DNA from: Nostoc sp. ATCC 43529
GTDB lineage: Bacteria > Cyanobacteriota > Cyanobacteriia > Cyanobacteriales > Nostocaceae
Assembly: GCA_003326205.1 (NCBI GenBank)
Contig: LWTK01000032.1
Span: 122,707-186,706 of the forward strand
Direction: 5' to 3'
Length of the DNA: 64,000 nt
Under the pieces are notes generated by a model that saw only the letters and a list, made by a program, of their open reading frames with translations, was not told where the DNA came from and did no database searches. Each line of letters begins with the position of its first letter. Position 1 is the stretch's first letter. Of the stretch, positions 24,638-34,197 are shown one piece after another. The position numbers were made by a program, and so were the translations under genes.

Positions 24638-26842
24638 TTAAGCAAATTCGTAGCGATTTTTACCCAAACGCTTGGCACGGTACATTGCTGCATCTGCTTG
24701 TTTCATCAAAGTTTCACTGTCTTGACTGTTGTATGGATAAACACTAATCCCAATACTGGCAGAGACTCGGATTGCATACCCATCCAAAACAATTGGCCTG
24801 GTAATGCTGCTTAAAATTTTTTCAGCGACTTTAGCAGCTATCTGTACATTGGGAATTGCTCGTAAAATGACAGTAAATTCATCGCCACCCAAACGAGAAA
24901 CTGTATCACTAGCGCGTAAAGAATTGCTCAGTCGCCCAGCGATAGTCATCAGCAGGCGATCGCCCATCTCATGCCCTAAAGTATCATTAACTTGTTTGAA
25001 GCCGTCTAAATCGATAAACAAAAGTCCCAGCAACAAGTTATGGTGTTGCGCCCAGTGCAAGGACTCATAAAGTTGTTCGGCAAAAAATTTGCGATTGGAT
25101 AACCCTGTCAGGGGATCGTGATATGCTAAATAACGCAAATGGTCTTCTTTAAGTTTTAATTCATTGTTAGAGCGAAATAACTCAGCAGCAGTACGCTTGA
25201 GTTCTTCCTCCATCAACTTGCGCTGAGTAATATCTCGAATTACCCCAACTAAAAAGAAATTGCCAGCTGAGTCTTTGTGAAGCGATCGCTTAGTGGCAAT
25301 TTGATGAGTTTGACCGTCTGCATTTGTAAATTCTTCTTCGTTTTCGTGGGGTTGCTGAGTCCGAAAAACCAACTCATCCTGTTGTCGAAACACATCAGCT
25401 TCATGTTTAGGGAAAAAATCATAGTCTGACTTTTCAATTAACAACTTATTTGGATAACCGATAAATCGACAATACGCCTCATTTAAAACAATCCATTGAT
25501 GTTGTTCATTTTTAACAAAAATTGGATCGGGAATCGTATTAATTACGTGATGTAAAAACTCTTTAGAGCGTTTCCACTCTTCCTGCATATGGGCGATATG
25601 ACTCGTCATCCAAATAGCTGAAATCCCAAAAGTAAACAGTCCAGGAATCAGCGGTATCCACCAACCGGATAAAAAAGCTACATAACCACTGAGGGCCAAT
25701 ACAAAGCAACAAACCAGAATACTAAGAAAGCTTTTAGTTGAGTCTCGTATCCGCCATGTGGTAACAGCCCCCACATAAGACCAAACAAAAATCCACAAGT
25801 ATTCTATTAATTCAGACCAGACTTTGAGTAATGGTCTTCCTTCAATAGCAGCAGAAATTAACTCACTAATAAAATAAGCTTGTAATTGAATACCAGCTAC
25901 AGGCTTCGCCGTACCCATCAAACCGCTGGAATAAGGAATAAATACAAAATCTTGTAGACTGGGTGCAGTAGAGCCTACAAGTATAACCCGATCTTTAATT
26001 AAATTTTCTTGCACTTTATCAGCGAGTACATCACTCATCGACACTTGGCGAAAATGAGAAAATTCTACAGATGGATTTTGAGATTTGGGTTTGGGAAAAT
26101 TCGATAAAATTTGGTAGCCTCTAGCATCAGCTCCGACATAAGCACCATCATTAACTTCAAAACGAGTAAATACTGCCTTACCCAATTGCAAATACTCAGG
26201 GTTGCTTTTTGCTTGGGTAGGAGTAATGCCTTCTGATTTTAAATACAATAAAGCCAACTTCAAGGCAAAACTTTCGTGTACTTTATCCTCAACGTGCCAA
26301 TACAACAAGCTGCGACGTACTTTTCCATCAGGGTCGTACAGCACATTGTTAAAACCCACTTGATCCTTGTTAAGTCCCAGGGGAGGTAAAACAGTGAGGT
26401 TTTTATTTTTTTCATTTGCCAGTAGTTCAATACCAATCAAGTTTGGCATTGACTTATAAACATTACGTAATTCCTCATTACCAGGCTCCACTGGCAAATT
26501 TCGGTAGATATCCAACCCAATGGCACGGGGTTTATGGACGTTTAATTTTTGCAACAATTCGGCAATATTCCGATCTGGAATCGGCCACGAACCTACTTGA
26601 TCTAAATAGGACTCATCAATCACGACGATAGTGATACGTTCTTCTGGCGATTCATTTGGACGTAAACGAAAAAATTGATCCAAACCTGCCAACTCTAAGG
26701 ATTGTAATAATCCGATGGAGCGCAAAAACAGGACGCAAACTGCAACGCCAGCAGCAGTCATCAATTCTTTGTGTTCTCGACTAAGCGATTGTTTGAGTCC
26801 AAAGATTAAGCTTATAAAACGCTTGCCTAGCTGTTGATTCAT
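24638..26842 (-). CDS. CHASE2-PAS-GGDEF diguanylate cyclase
   Basis: A 734-residue membrane sensor. After an N-terminal helix (about 27-47), the CHASE2 extracytoplasmic domain spans about 50-330 (ITIVVIDESYLDQVGSWPIP, AIGLDIYRNLP, KDRVILVGSTAPSLQDF). Three helices (about 340-415) lead to PAS/PAC (about 425-545, VGVIRDITQRKL) and GGDEF (about 570-730) with DPLTGLSNRKFF, LLFIDLDGFKQVND and intact RLGGDEF. It should synthesise c-di-GMP in response to an external signal. Its ATG overlaps the stop of the small upstream ORF (TAATG). Confidence 0.92.
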   Translation of the reverse strand: MNQQLGKRFISLIFGLKQSLSREHKELMTAAGVAVCVLFLRSIGLLQSLELAGLDQFFRLRPNESPEERITIVVIDESYLDQVGSWPIPDRNIAELLQKLNVHKPRAIGLDIYRNLPVEPGNEELRNVYKSMPNLIGIELLANEKNKNLTVLPPLGLNKDQVGFNNVLYDPDGKVRRSLLYWHVEDKVHESFALKLALLYLKSEGITPTQAKSNPEYLQLGKAVFTRFEVNDGAYVGADARGYQILSNFPKPKSQNPSVEFSHFRQVSMSDVLADKVQENLIKDRVILVGSTAPSLQDFVFIPYSSGLMGTAKPVAGIQLQAYFISELISAAIEGRPLLKVWSELIEYLWIFVWSYVGAVTTWRIRDSTKSFLSILVCCFVLALSGYVAFLSGWWIPLIPGLFTFGISAIWMTSHIAHMQEEWKRSKEFLHHVINTIPDPIFVKNEQHQWIVLNEAYCRFIGYPNKLLIEKSDYDFFPKHEADVFRQQDELVFRTQQPHENEEEFTNADGQTHQIATKRSLHKDSAGNFFLVGVIRDITQRKLMEEELKRTAAELFRSNNELKLKEDHLRYLAYHDPLTGLSNRKFFAEQLYESLHWAQHHNLLLGLLFIDLDGFKQVNDTLGHEMGDRLLMTIAGRLSNSLRASDTVSRLGGDEFTVILRAIPNVQIAAKVAEKILSSITRPIVLDGYAIRVSASIGISVYPYNSQDSETLMKQADAAMYRAKRLGKNRYEFA

Positions 26843-27066
26843 TAAGCCGCTCCCAAAGTTCTGAAACTCGGCTTGTAACTCACCTTTCCTAAAGTCCCAA
26901 AAACATCTGGAAACTGTTCATGGCATCTACACAAAGGTTGAGGAAGGAGATTTTGCTCTTTGAACTCGCGTTTTTTTACTAATAACAAAAGCATATTGAG
27001 AGTAACTTCAACAAACACACTTTCGCGTTTGACGCTGACATAATTACACTCGAAGGTGGCTTCCAT
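26842..27066 (-). CDS. Small ORF translationally coupled to the GGDEF gene
   Basis: A 74-residue ORF from ATG 27066 (a longer form could start at 27093). Its TAA overlaps the ATG of the CHASE2-GGDEF gene in the sequence TAATG, a classic coupling arrangement and the main reason to believe it. The product has a short hydrophobic patch (VEVTLNMLLLLV) and two Cys residues in LCRCHEQFPD. No family recognised; a leader-peptide role is possible. Confidence 0.4.
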   Translation of the reverse strand: MEATFECNYVSVKRESVFVEVTLNMLLLLVKKREFKEQNLLPQPLCRCHEQFPDVFGTLGKVSYKPSFRTLGAA

Positions 27067-27093
27067 GTGCTGCAAAAATAAATTAAAATACAC

Positions 27094-27607
27094 ACTGCAT
27101 GAGAGCCAGTATACTTAATCAACTTCCTTCAGCTTCAGATGTTTGTAAGTAAAAGCCGCAAGAAAATTGATACAGGGTATTTTTAGTTGGTGAAATACAC
27201 CAATGTAGTCTTAAAGCTAGGCATTAAGCCTATTTTACTTACAAATACCCAATGGGGAATATAGGTATTGAACAACACTTATTATTTTCACTAATATTAC
27301 CAAAAATAAAAAAGTCAACTGGAAAGAGACTTGCTGTCTTTATCCAGTTAACTATACTAATCCACTTTGATATTTAACTTATTTCCGTGGTGCGCGTTGG
27401 CGTTGGCGTTGGCGTTGGCGTTGGCGAAGCCTCTCGTAGAGTAGAGAAGCCTCTGGCACCAGAAGCACAGCCCAAGCCTTATCGGCAGGGAGTAGGCAGT
27501 TGGCAATCAGACTTTTCCAGTTACAGGCGAGTTTTTTCACGCAATCAAATAGGAGTCTAAGAACAGATCTAAAAGCCAAATGACCAAAAACAGGCTTATG
27601 TTAGCAA
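27094..27607. other. 514-bp intergenic region with repeats
   Basis: No credible gene. It contains a GCGTTG hexamer run and an adjoining GCGAAGCCTCTCGTAGAG-type element common in Nostocales. The rest is unremarkable. Confidence 0.5.
27394..27426. repeat. GCGTTG hexanucleotide microsatellite
   Basis: Five perfect GCGTTG units plus GCG, running into GAAGCCTCTCGTAGAGTAGA. Perfect short-unit arrays of this type are prone to slippage. Confidence 0.9.
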
Positions 27608-28600
27608 TTATTTGAAATATTTGAAGTTACGAGGGCCTGTGTAACCAGAAGCTTTGGCTAGTTCCTCTAAGTTTTGCACTCCACTATAGCTTTTCCCATT
27701 GATAATCCAAGTCGGGAAGCCTCCAATTTTTGCTGCTTTACACAGTTCTGGTTGAGCTTTGAGTCCTTCTGGGGCGCACTCTACCTTAATATTATTGTTG
27801 TCGATTTCTTGATAAGCTTCTTTACCAAAGATCAGCTTTTGTTCGTGGCAGTGAGGACACCAATAGGCGACGTATTCCTTAGCACCTATCTTCGCCAGAT
27901 GTCGTGCTAGGGCTATTTCTGCCTCGCCAGAGGTGGTAGTGATTTGCCACCCCCCTATTGCGGGGTTAGGATCTTCTTTGGGAACAAAGGAAATTTTTAC
28001 AGGTTGTCCGGGAGTTCCGGGTGTAACATCTGATTGATTGACACCAGCATAAATGCCTAAAGTACCAATCAGTGTCACCATACCCACAATCAACGCGGTA
28101 AACAAGATTTGTCCAATATCTTCCCAAGTACGACCAATAATTGTCAGTACCAAAAGACTAGTGGAGAACAAAGCTGAGCCGATACAGTAAGGACAAAAAG
28201 CTCTGATTTGGAATGCCAGCAGGTACATTAAGTAACCGCTAAACACAGACATAGCGATCGCACCCACTAATAATAGCCACCACGTCAAGTTTTCCAGTTG
28301 CTTGCGACTATTATTATTGTCTGGTGAGGAAAATACCAAAGGAGCCAAAGCAAATATCAGCATACTGGTGTATGCTAAAAACCCAAACAAAGCTAATGGC
28401 TGACCAAAAACTGTTGCCCAAGGACTGGAAAGCACATCATTACAGCCTTTGACACCAGCCTGTGCCACGCAAGCTGTACTGCCTCCTGTCAACTTTTCTA
28501 TGGTGAGATAACCTGTCGTCAGGGCACCACATCCAGCGATCGCGGCAATCAATGGACGTGACCATTTATGAATCCAAGGAGTAGAACGGCGGCGAATCAT
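27608..28600 (-). CDS. VKOR-thioredoxin fusion, disulfide-forming quinone reductase
   Basis: A 330-residue membrane protein that makes disulfide bonds in periplasmic or lumenal proteins and passes electrons to quinone. The VKOR part has four or five helices with the loop cysteine pair C44/C53 (TACVAQAGVKGC) and the quinone-side CPYC at 136-139. A linker follows, then a thioredoxin-like domain with CPHC at 248-251 (AYWCPHCHEQ). Domain order matches cyanobacterial homologues, including the structurally solved Synechococcus VKOR. All key cysteines are present. Confidence 0.93.
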   Translation of the reverse strand: MIRRRSTPWIHKWSRPLIAAIAGCGALTTGYLTIEKLTGGSTACVAQAGVKGCNDVLSSPWATVFGQPLALFGFLAYTSMLIFALAPLVFSSPDNNNSRKQLENLTWWLLLVGAIAMSVFSGYLMYLLAFQIRAFCPYCIGSALFSTSLLVLTIIGRTWEDIGQILFTALIVGMVTLIGTLGIYAGVNQSDVTPGTPGQPVKISFVPKEDPNPAIGGWQITTTSGEAEIALARHLAKIGAKEYVAYWCPHCHEQKLIFGKEAYQEIDNNNIKVECAPEGLKAQPELCKAAKIGGFPTWIINGKSYSGVQNLEELAKASGYTGPRNFKYFK

Positions 28601-28607
28601 AAACTGC

Positions 28608-28727
28608 TTTGGGAGTTAGGAGTTAGGAGCTAGGAGTTAAGAATGAGAAGTGAGGAGTTAAGAATGAGGAATTTAGGAACAATCAATTTAAAACTCATAA
28701 CTCATAACTCATAACTCCTCACTCTCT
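28608..28727. repeat. STRR (GAGTTAG / ATAACTC)
   Basis: AGTTAGGAG-type units upstream of the VKOR gene, then CATAACTCATAACTC units reaching the stop of the btpA gene. Confidence 0.85.
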
Positions 28728-28729
28728 CC

Positions 28730-29578
28730 CTAAGAATGTAATTTCACTTGTCCTGGTGACTTACTTTCACTTTTGGAGTTCCAACTGCGACGTGCGGCTT
28801 CCACAAATTGACTCACGCGAATGGGGTCAATTGGTTGCTCTATCCGTCCGTGACGTTTCAAGGAACTGGAAACTATGACACCATCTGCGGCTTGCATTAA
28901 TGTATCAATATTTTCCCAATTTGCCCCACTACCTATGAACACTGGCGTTCCAGCTGCCGCACCACAAGCTAGTTCCAAATCTTCTAAATTAGGAGGGCTA
29001 CCAGTAGCCCAACCAGACAAAATCACCCCGTCTGCTAAACCCCTTTCAATGGTGTCTTTGACGGCGACTGTGAGATTTGGAGAACTCAAAGGACGGGCGT
29101 GTTTTACCAACACATCGGCCAGGATTTTAACATCGCTGCCCAACTCCCGTCGATAGCGCAGTAGTTGATGGGCTTCTCCCTCAATTAATCCTTGGTCTGT
29201 CGCCATCACTCCTGTGAGGACGTTGACGCGGATAAATTGTGCCTGGACACAGCTGGCGATCGCCATTGCACTTTTGGCGTCGTTTCGCAACACATTTAAG
29301 CCCACTGGCAATGTCACCAAGTTCTGTATCCGCTGCACCACCATCGTCATGGCACTCACAACCACTGGATCTACTTGGTTTTTTGTAAACGGCGCGTCGA
29401 AAAAATTCTCTACAATCATGCCGTCAACACCTCCGCTTGCTAAGGCTGCGGCTTCTTGTTCGGCGCGGTCAATTACCGCTTTGAGGCTACCTCCCCAACG
29501 GGGTGAGGTCGGCAGTGGTAGTAGGTGAACCACGCCAATAATCGGTGAGCGAGTTTTAAACAGCTGATATAAGTCCAC
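28730..29578 (-). CDS. btpA: BtpA family photosystem I biogenesis protein
   Basis: A 282-residue TIM-barrel-like protein of the BtpA/SgcQ family. Motifs are PIIGVVHLLPLPTSPRWGG, GGVDGMIVENFFDAPF, FIRVNVLTGVMATDQGLIEG and DGVILSGWATGSPPN. In Synechocystis, BtpA is needed to accumulate photosystem I reaction-centre proteins and is a peripheral thylakoid protein; the mechanism is unknown. GTG 29578 lacks an obvious ribosome-binding site. The C-terminal 25 residues are polar and variable. Confidence 0.87.
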   Translation of the reverse strand: MDLYQLFKTRSPIIGVVHLLPLPTSPRWGGSLKAVIDRAEQEAAALASGGVDGMIVENFFDAPFTKNQVDPVVVSAMTMVVQRIQNLVTLPVGLNVLRNDAKSAMAIASCVQAQFIRVNVLTGVMATDQGLIEGEAHQLLRYRRELGSDVKILADVLVKHARPLSSPNLTVAVKDTIERGLADGVILSGWATGSPPNLEDLELACGAAAGTPVFIGSGANWENIDTLMQAADGVIVSSSLKRHGRIEQPIDPIRVSQFVEAARRSWNSKSESKSPGQVKLHS

Positions 29579-30420
29579 GTCTTTTAATTATTGCGAGGGA
29601 TTAGGGTATACAGACTAGAGATTAGAGGCTAGTACTACAACACCCAAATATACCTACAATTCAAAATACCCGAAAAGCTTGACTCATCAGCTTCTTGAAT
29701 TTTGAATAATTTTGCATAAGTCAATTTTACAAAATTCAGCACTCAGAATTCATAATTGAGCATTGGCTCAACGCCCCAAAGAAAGCTAACATAATTCAGT
29801 ATTTCCAATACCCCATCCCTTTGTACCCTTGTCCCCTTGTCTGTTTTTTTAACTTGGTCGGTTTACTGCCTCCTTCCGAAGAAGGAAATTGGCGTCAAAC
29901 TTGTCATAAGATATGTTAAGATAAAACCTGGCTACAAGAGGAGTTTGCCACTCACAACACGCAAGGCAGCTTTCCGTGGTTTAGGCGTCTCGTCCGCGCA
30001 CAATCGTAGGACTAGGCGATCGCCAAGGTACCATTACTGCTTTATCGGCGTAGTCGCGAAGGCGATTTCCCTGAGGGTAGCGACTTCTCACAACAAGCCC
30101 TTTGGGCGGCTTCCCGATGGGGTAGGTTAACAACGCACACGCTGTGGTAATGTAAAATACCAATAGGCCAATTGTTAAAAAACATTACAAGTGTCAAATG
30201 TACCCAAAGACACTTCAATTTACCCTGGGGAACAAATTGATAGAAGTATCATAACATGACCTCTATTTTTATTAGAGATGGGGTCATAGGTCAACGGGCA
30301 TTTGCTGACAGTGGGAATTTACCGCTGTAGATATTCTCATGAGGATGCTGATAAAAAAAGCTTGCGTTAGTGCTGGAATGAATTTGATTACAAGAAAAAA
30401 ACTGAAAATTTTTTCAAAAT
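29579..30420. other. 842-bp intergenic region upstream of rimO
   Basis: It contains a mosaic of Nostocales dispersed repeats (about 29960-30130: GGCGATCGCC, CCCTGAGGGTAGCGACTTCTC, CCCTTTGGGCGGCTTCCCGA). A bulged stem-loop ATGACCTCT...AGATGGGGTCAT lies at 30256-30287. A 97-codon ORF across the repeat mosaic looks spurious. I see no gene. Confidence 0.5.
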
Positions 30421-31740
30421 ATGGGTGACAAGCCAACAATTGCCATTTCTCACCTGGGCTGCGAGAAAAATCGAATAGATACAGAACACATGTTAGGAAT
30501 GCTCACAGAAGCAGGCTATGGTGTAGATACAAATGAAGAATTAGCAGATTACGTTATTGTTAATACGTGTAGTTTTATAGAAGCTGCGAGGCAAGAATCT
30601 GTCAGGACTTTGGTAGAACTGGCAGAAGCAAACAAAAAAATCGTGATTACTGGCTGTATGGCGCAACATTTCCAAGAACAACTTTTGGATGAGTTGCCGG
30701 AAGCAGTAGCGGTAGTAGGTACAGGTGATTATCACAAAATTGTAAATGTAATTGAGCGTGTAGAACAAGGCGAACGGGTCAAACAGGTTAGTATCGAACC
30801 AACCTACATTGCCGACGAAACTACACCGCGCTATCGCACTACAACAGAAGGCGTAGCTTACCTCAGGGTTGCCGAAGGATGTGATTATCGTTGTGCATTT
30901 TGTATAATTCCTCATTTAAGAGGGAACCAGCGATCGCGTACTATAGAATCGATAGTCGCTGAAGCCGAGCAGTTAGTTAGTGAGGGAGTGCAGGAAATTA
31001 TTTTAATTTCCCAAATCACGACTAATTACGGTTTAGATATTTATGGTCAGCCAAAGCTAGCGGAATTACTCCGCGCTTTGGGGAACGTGAATATACCGTG
31101 GATTAGAATGCACTACGCTTATCCCACGGGATTGACACAAGATGTAATAGCGGCAATCAAAGAAACCCCCAACGTCTTGCCTTATCTCGATTTGCCTTTG
31201 CAACATTCTCATGGAGAGATTCTCCGTGCCATGAACCGTCCCTGGCAAGGGCGTGTAAATGATGGAATTATAGATCGCATCAAAACGGCACTACCAACAG
31301 CCGTATTGCGGACAACATTCATTGTTGGTTTCCCAGGAGAAACAAGCGAGCATTTTGAGCATCTACTAGAATTCGTCCGGCGGCATGAATTTGACCATGT
31401 TGGCGTCTTCACCTTTTCACCAGAAGAAGGAACCCCCGCCTACAACCTGCCAAATCAGTTATCTCAAGAAGTGATGGACAACCGCCGAGATCGACTGATG
31501 GAACTCCAGCAACCGATTTCCCAAAAGAAAAATCAACAGGAAGTAGGCAAAATCGTCGATGTCCTGATTGAGCAAGAAAATCCTGAAAGTGGTGAATTAA
31601 TCGGTCGTTCAGGTAGATTTTCTCCAGAGGTCGATGGCCAAGTATATGTCCAAGGACAGGCAAAGTTAGGAACCATCGTGCCAGTAGCGATTCACCACGC
31701 TGATGCTTATGACCTATACGGTCAAGTTGTCAATAACTAA
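30421..31740 (+). CDS. rimO: Ribosomal protein uS12 methylthiotransferase
   Basis: A 439-residue radical SAM enzyme that adds a methylthio group to the conserved Asp of ribosomal protein S12. The N-terminal UPF0004 domain has [26 protein letters not shown] and ITGCMAQ, giving three cluster cysteines. The radical SAM motif is [15 protein letters not shown], and a C-terminal TRAM domain starts near residue 370. Start ATG 30421 gives the standard length. [10 protein letters not shown] separates RimO from MiaB. Confidence 0.93.
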   Translation: MGDKPTIAISHLGCEKNRIDTEHMLGMLTEAGYGVDTNEELADYVIVNTCSFIEAARQESVRTLVELAEANKKIVITGCMAQHFQEQLLDELPEAVAVVGTGDYHKIVNVIERVEQGERVKQVSIEPTYIADETTPRYRTTTEGVAYLRVAEGCDYRCAFCIIPHLRGNQRSRTIESIVAEAEQLVSEGVQEIILISQITTNYGLDIYGQPKLAELLRALGNVNIPWIRMHYAYPTGLTQDVIAAIKETPNVLPYLDLPLQHSHGEILRAMNRPWQGRVNDGIIDRIKTALPTAVLRTTFIVGFPGETSEHFEHLLEFVRRHEFDHVGVFTFSPEEGTPAYNLPNQLSQEVMDNRRDRLMELQQPISQKKNQQEVGKIVDVLIEQENPESGELIGRSGRFSPEVDGQVYVQGQAKLGTIVPVAIHHADAYDLYGQVVNN

Positions 31741-31815
31741 TTAGTCATTAGTCATTAGTCATTAGTGAATAACCAATGCCCCATGACCAATGCCCTGTTT
31801 GGCCAATGACCAATC
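31741..31815. repeat. STRR (TTAGTCA / CCAATG)
   Basis: TTAGTCA heptamers start right after the rimO stop, followed by AATGCCCCATGACC-type units up to 25-30 nt before the helicase start. Confidence 0.9.
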
Positions 31816-31847
31816 GAAAAATCCTTAGATAAAATTTAGGAGAATTG

Positions 31848-33386
31848 ATGAATCTTTCGTTTCAAGAATTAGGTATTTCCCAAGAACGCGTCGAGCAATT
31901 AGAAAAAATTGGCTTTACCACACCTACTAGTATTCAAACCCAAGCAATTCCCCAACTATTGGCGGGTCGCGATGTAGTGGGTCAATCTCAAACTGGGACG
32001 GGTAAAACAGCAGCATTTTCACTGCCAATTTTAGAACGGCTGGATATTAATCAAAAAGCTGTGCAGGCCTTGATTTTAACGCCAACTCGTGAATTAGCCA
32101 TGCAAGTTCACGATGCGATCGCCCAGTTTATCGGCAATGACGGATTGCGGGTTTTAGCAATCTATGGCGGTCAATCAATTGAACGGCAAATGTTACAGCT
32201 CAAACGTGGCGTTCACATCGTTGTCGGCACCCCAGGACGAGTAATAGATTTACTCGATCGCGGCTGTTTGAAGCTCGACCAAGTAAAATGGTTTGTTTTG
32301 GATGAAGCCGATGAAATGTTGAGTATGGGCTTTATTGATGATGTCATCAAAATCCTCTCCCAAGCACCTACAGATCGCCAAACAGCTTTATTTTCGGCAA
32401 CAATGCCACCCTCGATTCGTTCTTTGGTGAACAAGTTTTTGCGCTCCCCTGCGACAGTCACCGTCGAACAACCAAAAGCCGCACCTAACAAAATCAATCA
32501 GGTAGCTTACCTAATCCCTCGCCACTGGACAAAAGCCAAAGCCTTACAGCCAATTCTGGAAATGGAAGATCCAGAAACAGCTTTAATCTTTGTTCGCACC
32601 AGACGCACCGCCGCCGAACTCACCAATCAACTACAATCTGCTGGGCATAGTGTGGATGAATACCACGGTGACTTGTCCCAACAAGCACGAGAACGGTTAT
32701 TGAGCAGATTCCGGAATCGTCAAGTACGTTGGGTGGTAGCAACTGATATTGCGGCACGCGGATTAGATGTCGATCAACTCTCCCATGTGATCAACTACGA
32801 CCTACCTGATAGCGTAGAAACTTACGTTCACCGCATTGGTCGTACTGGTCGTGCTGGTAAAGAAGGAACCGCAATTTCTCTAGTACAACCATTTGAACGG
32901 CGCAAGCAGCAAACATTTGAACGTCATAACCGCCAAGCTTGGCAAGTATTGTCAATTCCCACACGGGCGCAAATTGAAGCACGGCACATCTTGAAATTAC
33001 AAGAACAAGTGCGCGAAGCTTTAGCTGGCGAACGTTTGGCTTCATTCTTGCCCATCGTCAGCGAATTAATTGAAAAATATGATGCTCAGGCGATCGCTGC
33101 TGCTGCATTGCAAATCGCTTACGACCAAACTCGTCCTGCTTGGTTGCAATCCGAAGTAGAAATTCCCCAAGAGGAACCCGCCACTCCCAAACCCAGACTT
33201 GCCCACGGCAAGCGTCGGGAATCTTCTGGCGATCGCCCCCGTTCTAGCTGGAAATCAGATAGCAGCACAACAGACGAAGAAAGAAGTGGTACTCCCAAGC
33301 CCAAACTGCGGACAAGCCGTCGCGATGCTTCAGTGTCACCCACTCAAAAGTTAGGTTCGCCTACAGCTAGGGAATCTGCTTCTTAG
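31848..33386 (+). CDS. DEAD-box ATP-dependent RNA helicase
   Basis: A 512-residue helicase with all core motifs: Q motif (GFTTPTSIQTQAIP), I (SQTGTGKT), Ia (PTRELAMQV), GTPGRV, II (DEAD), III (SAT), IV (LIFVRTRR), V (TDIAARGLD) and VI (HRIGRTGRAG). Residues about 435-512 form a Lys/Arg/Ser/Pro-rich tail suited to RNA binding. It resembles the cold- and redox-responsive CrhR/CsdA type that unwinds and remodels mRNA and rRNA. AGGAG precedes ATG 31848 at 6-nt spacing; TTG 31845 is less likely. Confidence 0.92.
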   Translation: MNLSFQELGISQERVEQLEKIGFTTPTSIQTQAIPQLLAGRDVVGQSQTGTGKTAAFSLPILERLDINQKAVQALILTPTRELAMQVHDAIAQFIGNDGLRVLAIYGGQSIERQMLQLKRGVHIVVGTPGRVIDLLDRGCLKLDQVKWFVLDEADEMLSMGFIDDVIKILSQAPTDRQTALFSATMPPSIRSLVNKFLRSPATVTVEQPKAAPNKINQVAYLIPRHWTKAKALQPILEMEDPETALIFVRTRRTAAELTNQLQSAGHSVDEYHGDLSQQARERLLSRFRNRQVRWVVATDIAARGLDVDQLSHVINYDLPDSVETYVHRIGRTGRAGKEGTAISLVQPFERRKQQTFERHNRQAWQVLSIPTRAQIEARHILKLQEQVREALAGERLASFLPIVSELIEKYDAQAIAAAALQIAYDQTRPAWLQSEVEIPQEEPATPKPRLAHGKRRESSGDRPRSSWKSDSSTTDEERSGTPKPKLRTSRRDASVSPTQKLGSPTARESAS

Positions 33387-33397
33387 TTAGAAGTTAA

Positions 33398-33535
33398 TGA
33401 ATTTTGGGTTTTAGATTTCTAATTTTTACTTCAATCCAAAATTCAAAATTCAAAATCTAAAATTGAGAGAGTTAAGAGTTGAGAGTTAGGAGTTAAGATT
33501 TTGACTTTGGACTCTTGACTTTTTGACTTTTTGGG
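33398..33535. repeat. STRR (TTTTAGATTT / CAAAATTCAAAAT and GAGTTAG)
   Basis: TTTTGGGTTTTAGATTTC faces CCAAAATTCAAAATTCAAAA and TCTAAAATTG, an AT-rich inverted repeat. AGAGTTGAGAGTTAGGAG units and TTTGACTTTTTGAC units follow. Confidence 0.75.
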
Positions 33536-33592
33536 TAACTTCTTCTACAAGTTTGTAGGAAGATGAATTAAAGATGCATTCTTCCTGGTCTT

Positions 33593-34171
33593 ATGTTCAG
33601 TATTCCAGACTTAGAGCAGCTACAAGCAGAGCATCCAGAATGGCAGATGGAGCTGGTAGACGGAAACATAGTTGTTATGGGGCCATCAGATTATGAATCA
33701 GAAGAAATCGGTGCTGAGTTAATTAGATTACTTGGTAATTGGGTACGCCCACGAAAATTAGGACGGGTGACTGGTTCCAGCGCTGGTTTTATTTTGCCTA
33801 CCTTAGAAACGGAAAACGGCAAAGAAGCTGATAACGAAAAACGAAATCTCCGCGCTCCCGATGTGTCTTTTGTTCGTGCAGATCGACTTAAAATCAGCAA
33901 GCGCGACTTTGTGGAACTCGTGCCTGACTTGATGGTAGAAATAAAATCCAAGTCAGACCGAATTAAACCATTGGTAGAAAAGATTCAGCTATTTTTACAA
34001 CTGGGATGTACAGTTGGTATTCTGATAGATCCTGACAAATTGACGCTCACAGTTTATCGCCTCAACCAAGAACCGATAGTTTTGCAGGACAACGACAAAC
34101 TGACACTACCAGAATTATTACCAGGTTGGGAACTAGTAGTGTCAGAACTTTGGCCTTTGGTGTTTGAGTAG
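33593..34171 (+). CDS. Uma2 family (DUF820) PD-(D/E)XK nuclease-like protein
   Basis: A 192-residue protein of the Uma2 family, which is greatly expanded in cyanobacteria. MELVDGNIVVMGPSDYESEE at the N-terminus, RAPDVSFVRADRL (active-site Asp), LVPDLMVEIKSKSDR (Glu-x-Lys of a PD-(D/E)XK fold), and YRLNQEPIVLQDND near the end. Endonuclease activity is inferred from the fold; biological role unknown, often linked to mobile DNA. Its stop codon lies at the edge of a palindromic repeat shared with the convergent gene. Confidence 0.88.
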   Translation: MFSIPDLEQLQAEHPEWQMELVDGNIVVMGPSDYESEEIGAELIRLLGNWVRPRKLGRVTGSSAGFILPTLETENGKEADNEKRNLRAPDVSFVRADRLKISKRDFVELVPDLMVEIKSKSDRIKPLVEKIQLFLQLGCTVGILIDPDKLTLTVYRLNQEPIVLQDNDKLTLPELLPGWELVVSELWPLVFE

Positions 34172-34197
34172 AGAGACGTTGCAATGCAACGTCTCTA
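34169..34197. repeat. Palindromic repeat supplying both convergent stop codons
   Basis: AGAGACGTTGCA-A-TGCAACGTCTCT (34172-34196) is a near-perfect palindrome of a type common in Nostoc. TAG at 34169-34171 ends the Uma2 gene, and the reverse-strand TAG at 34195-34197 ends the aldo/keto reductase. It can also act as a bidirectional terminator hairpin. Confidence 0.75.

Noticed and set aside
29837..30130. 97-codon ORF upstream of rimO
   Set aside because: It runs across a mosaic of dispersed repeats, has no recognisable motif and an unusually Arg-rich, repeat-like composition.
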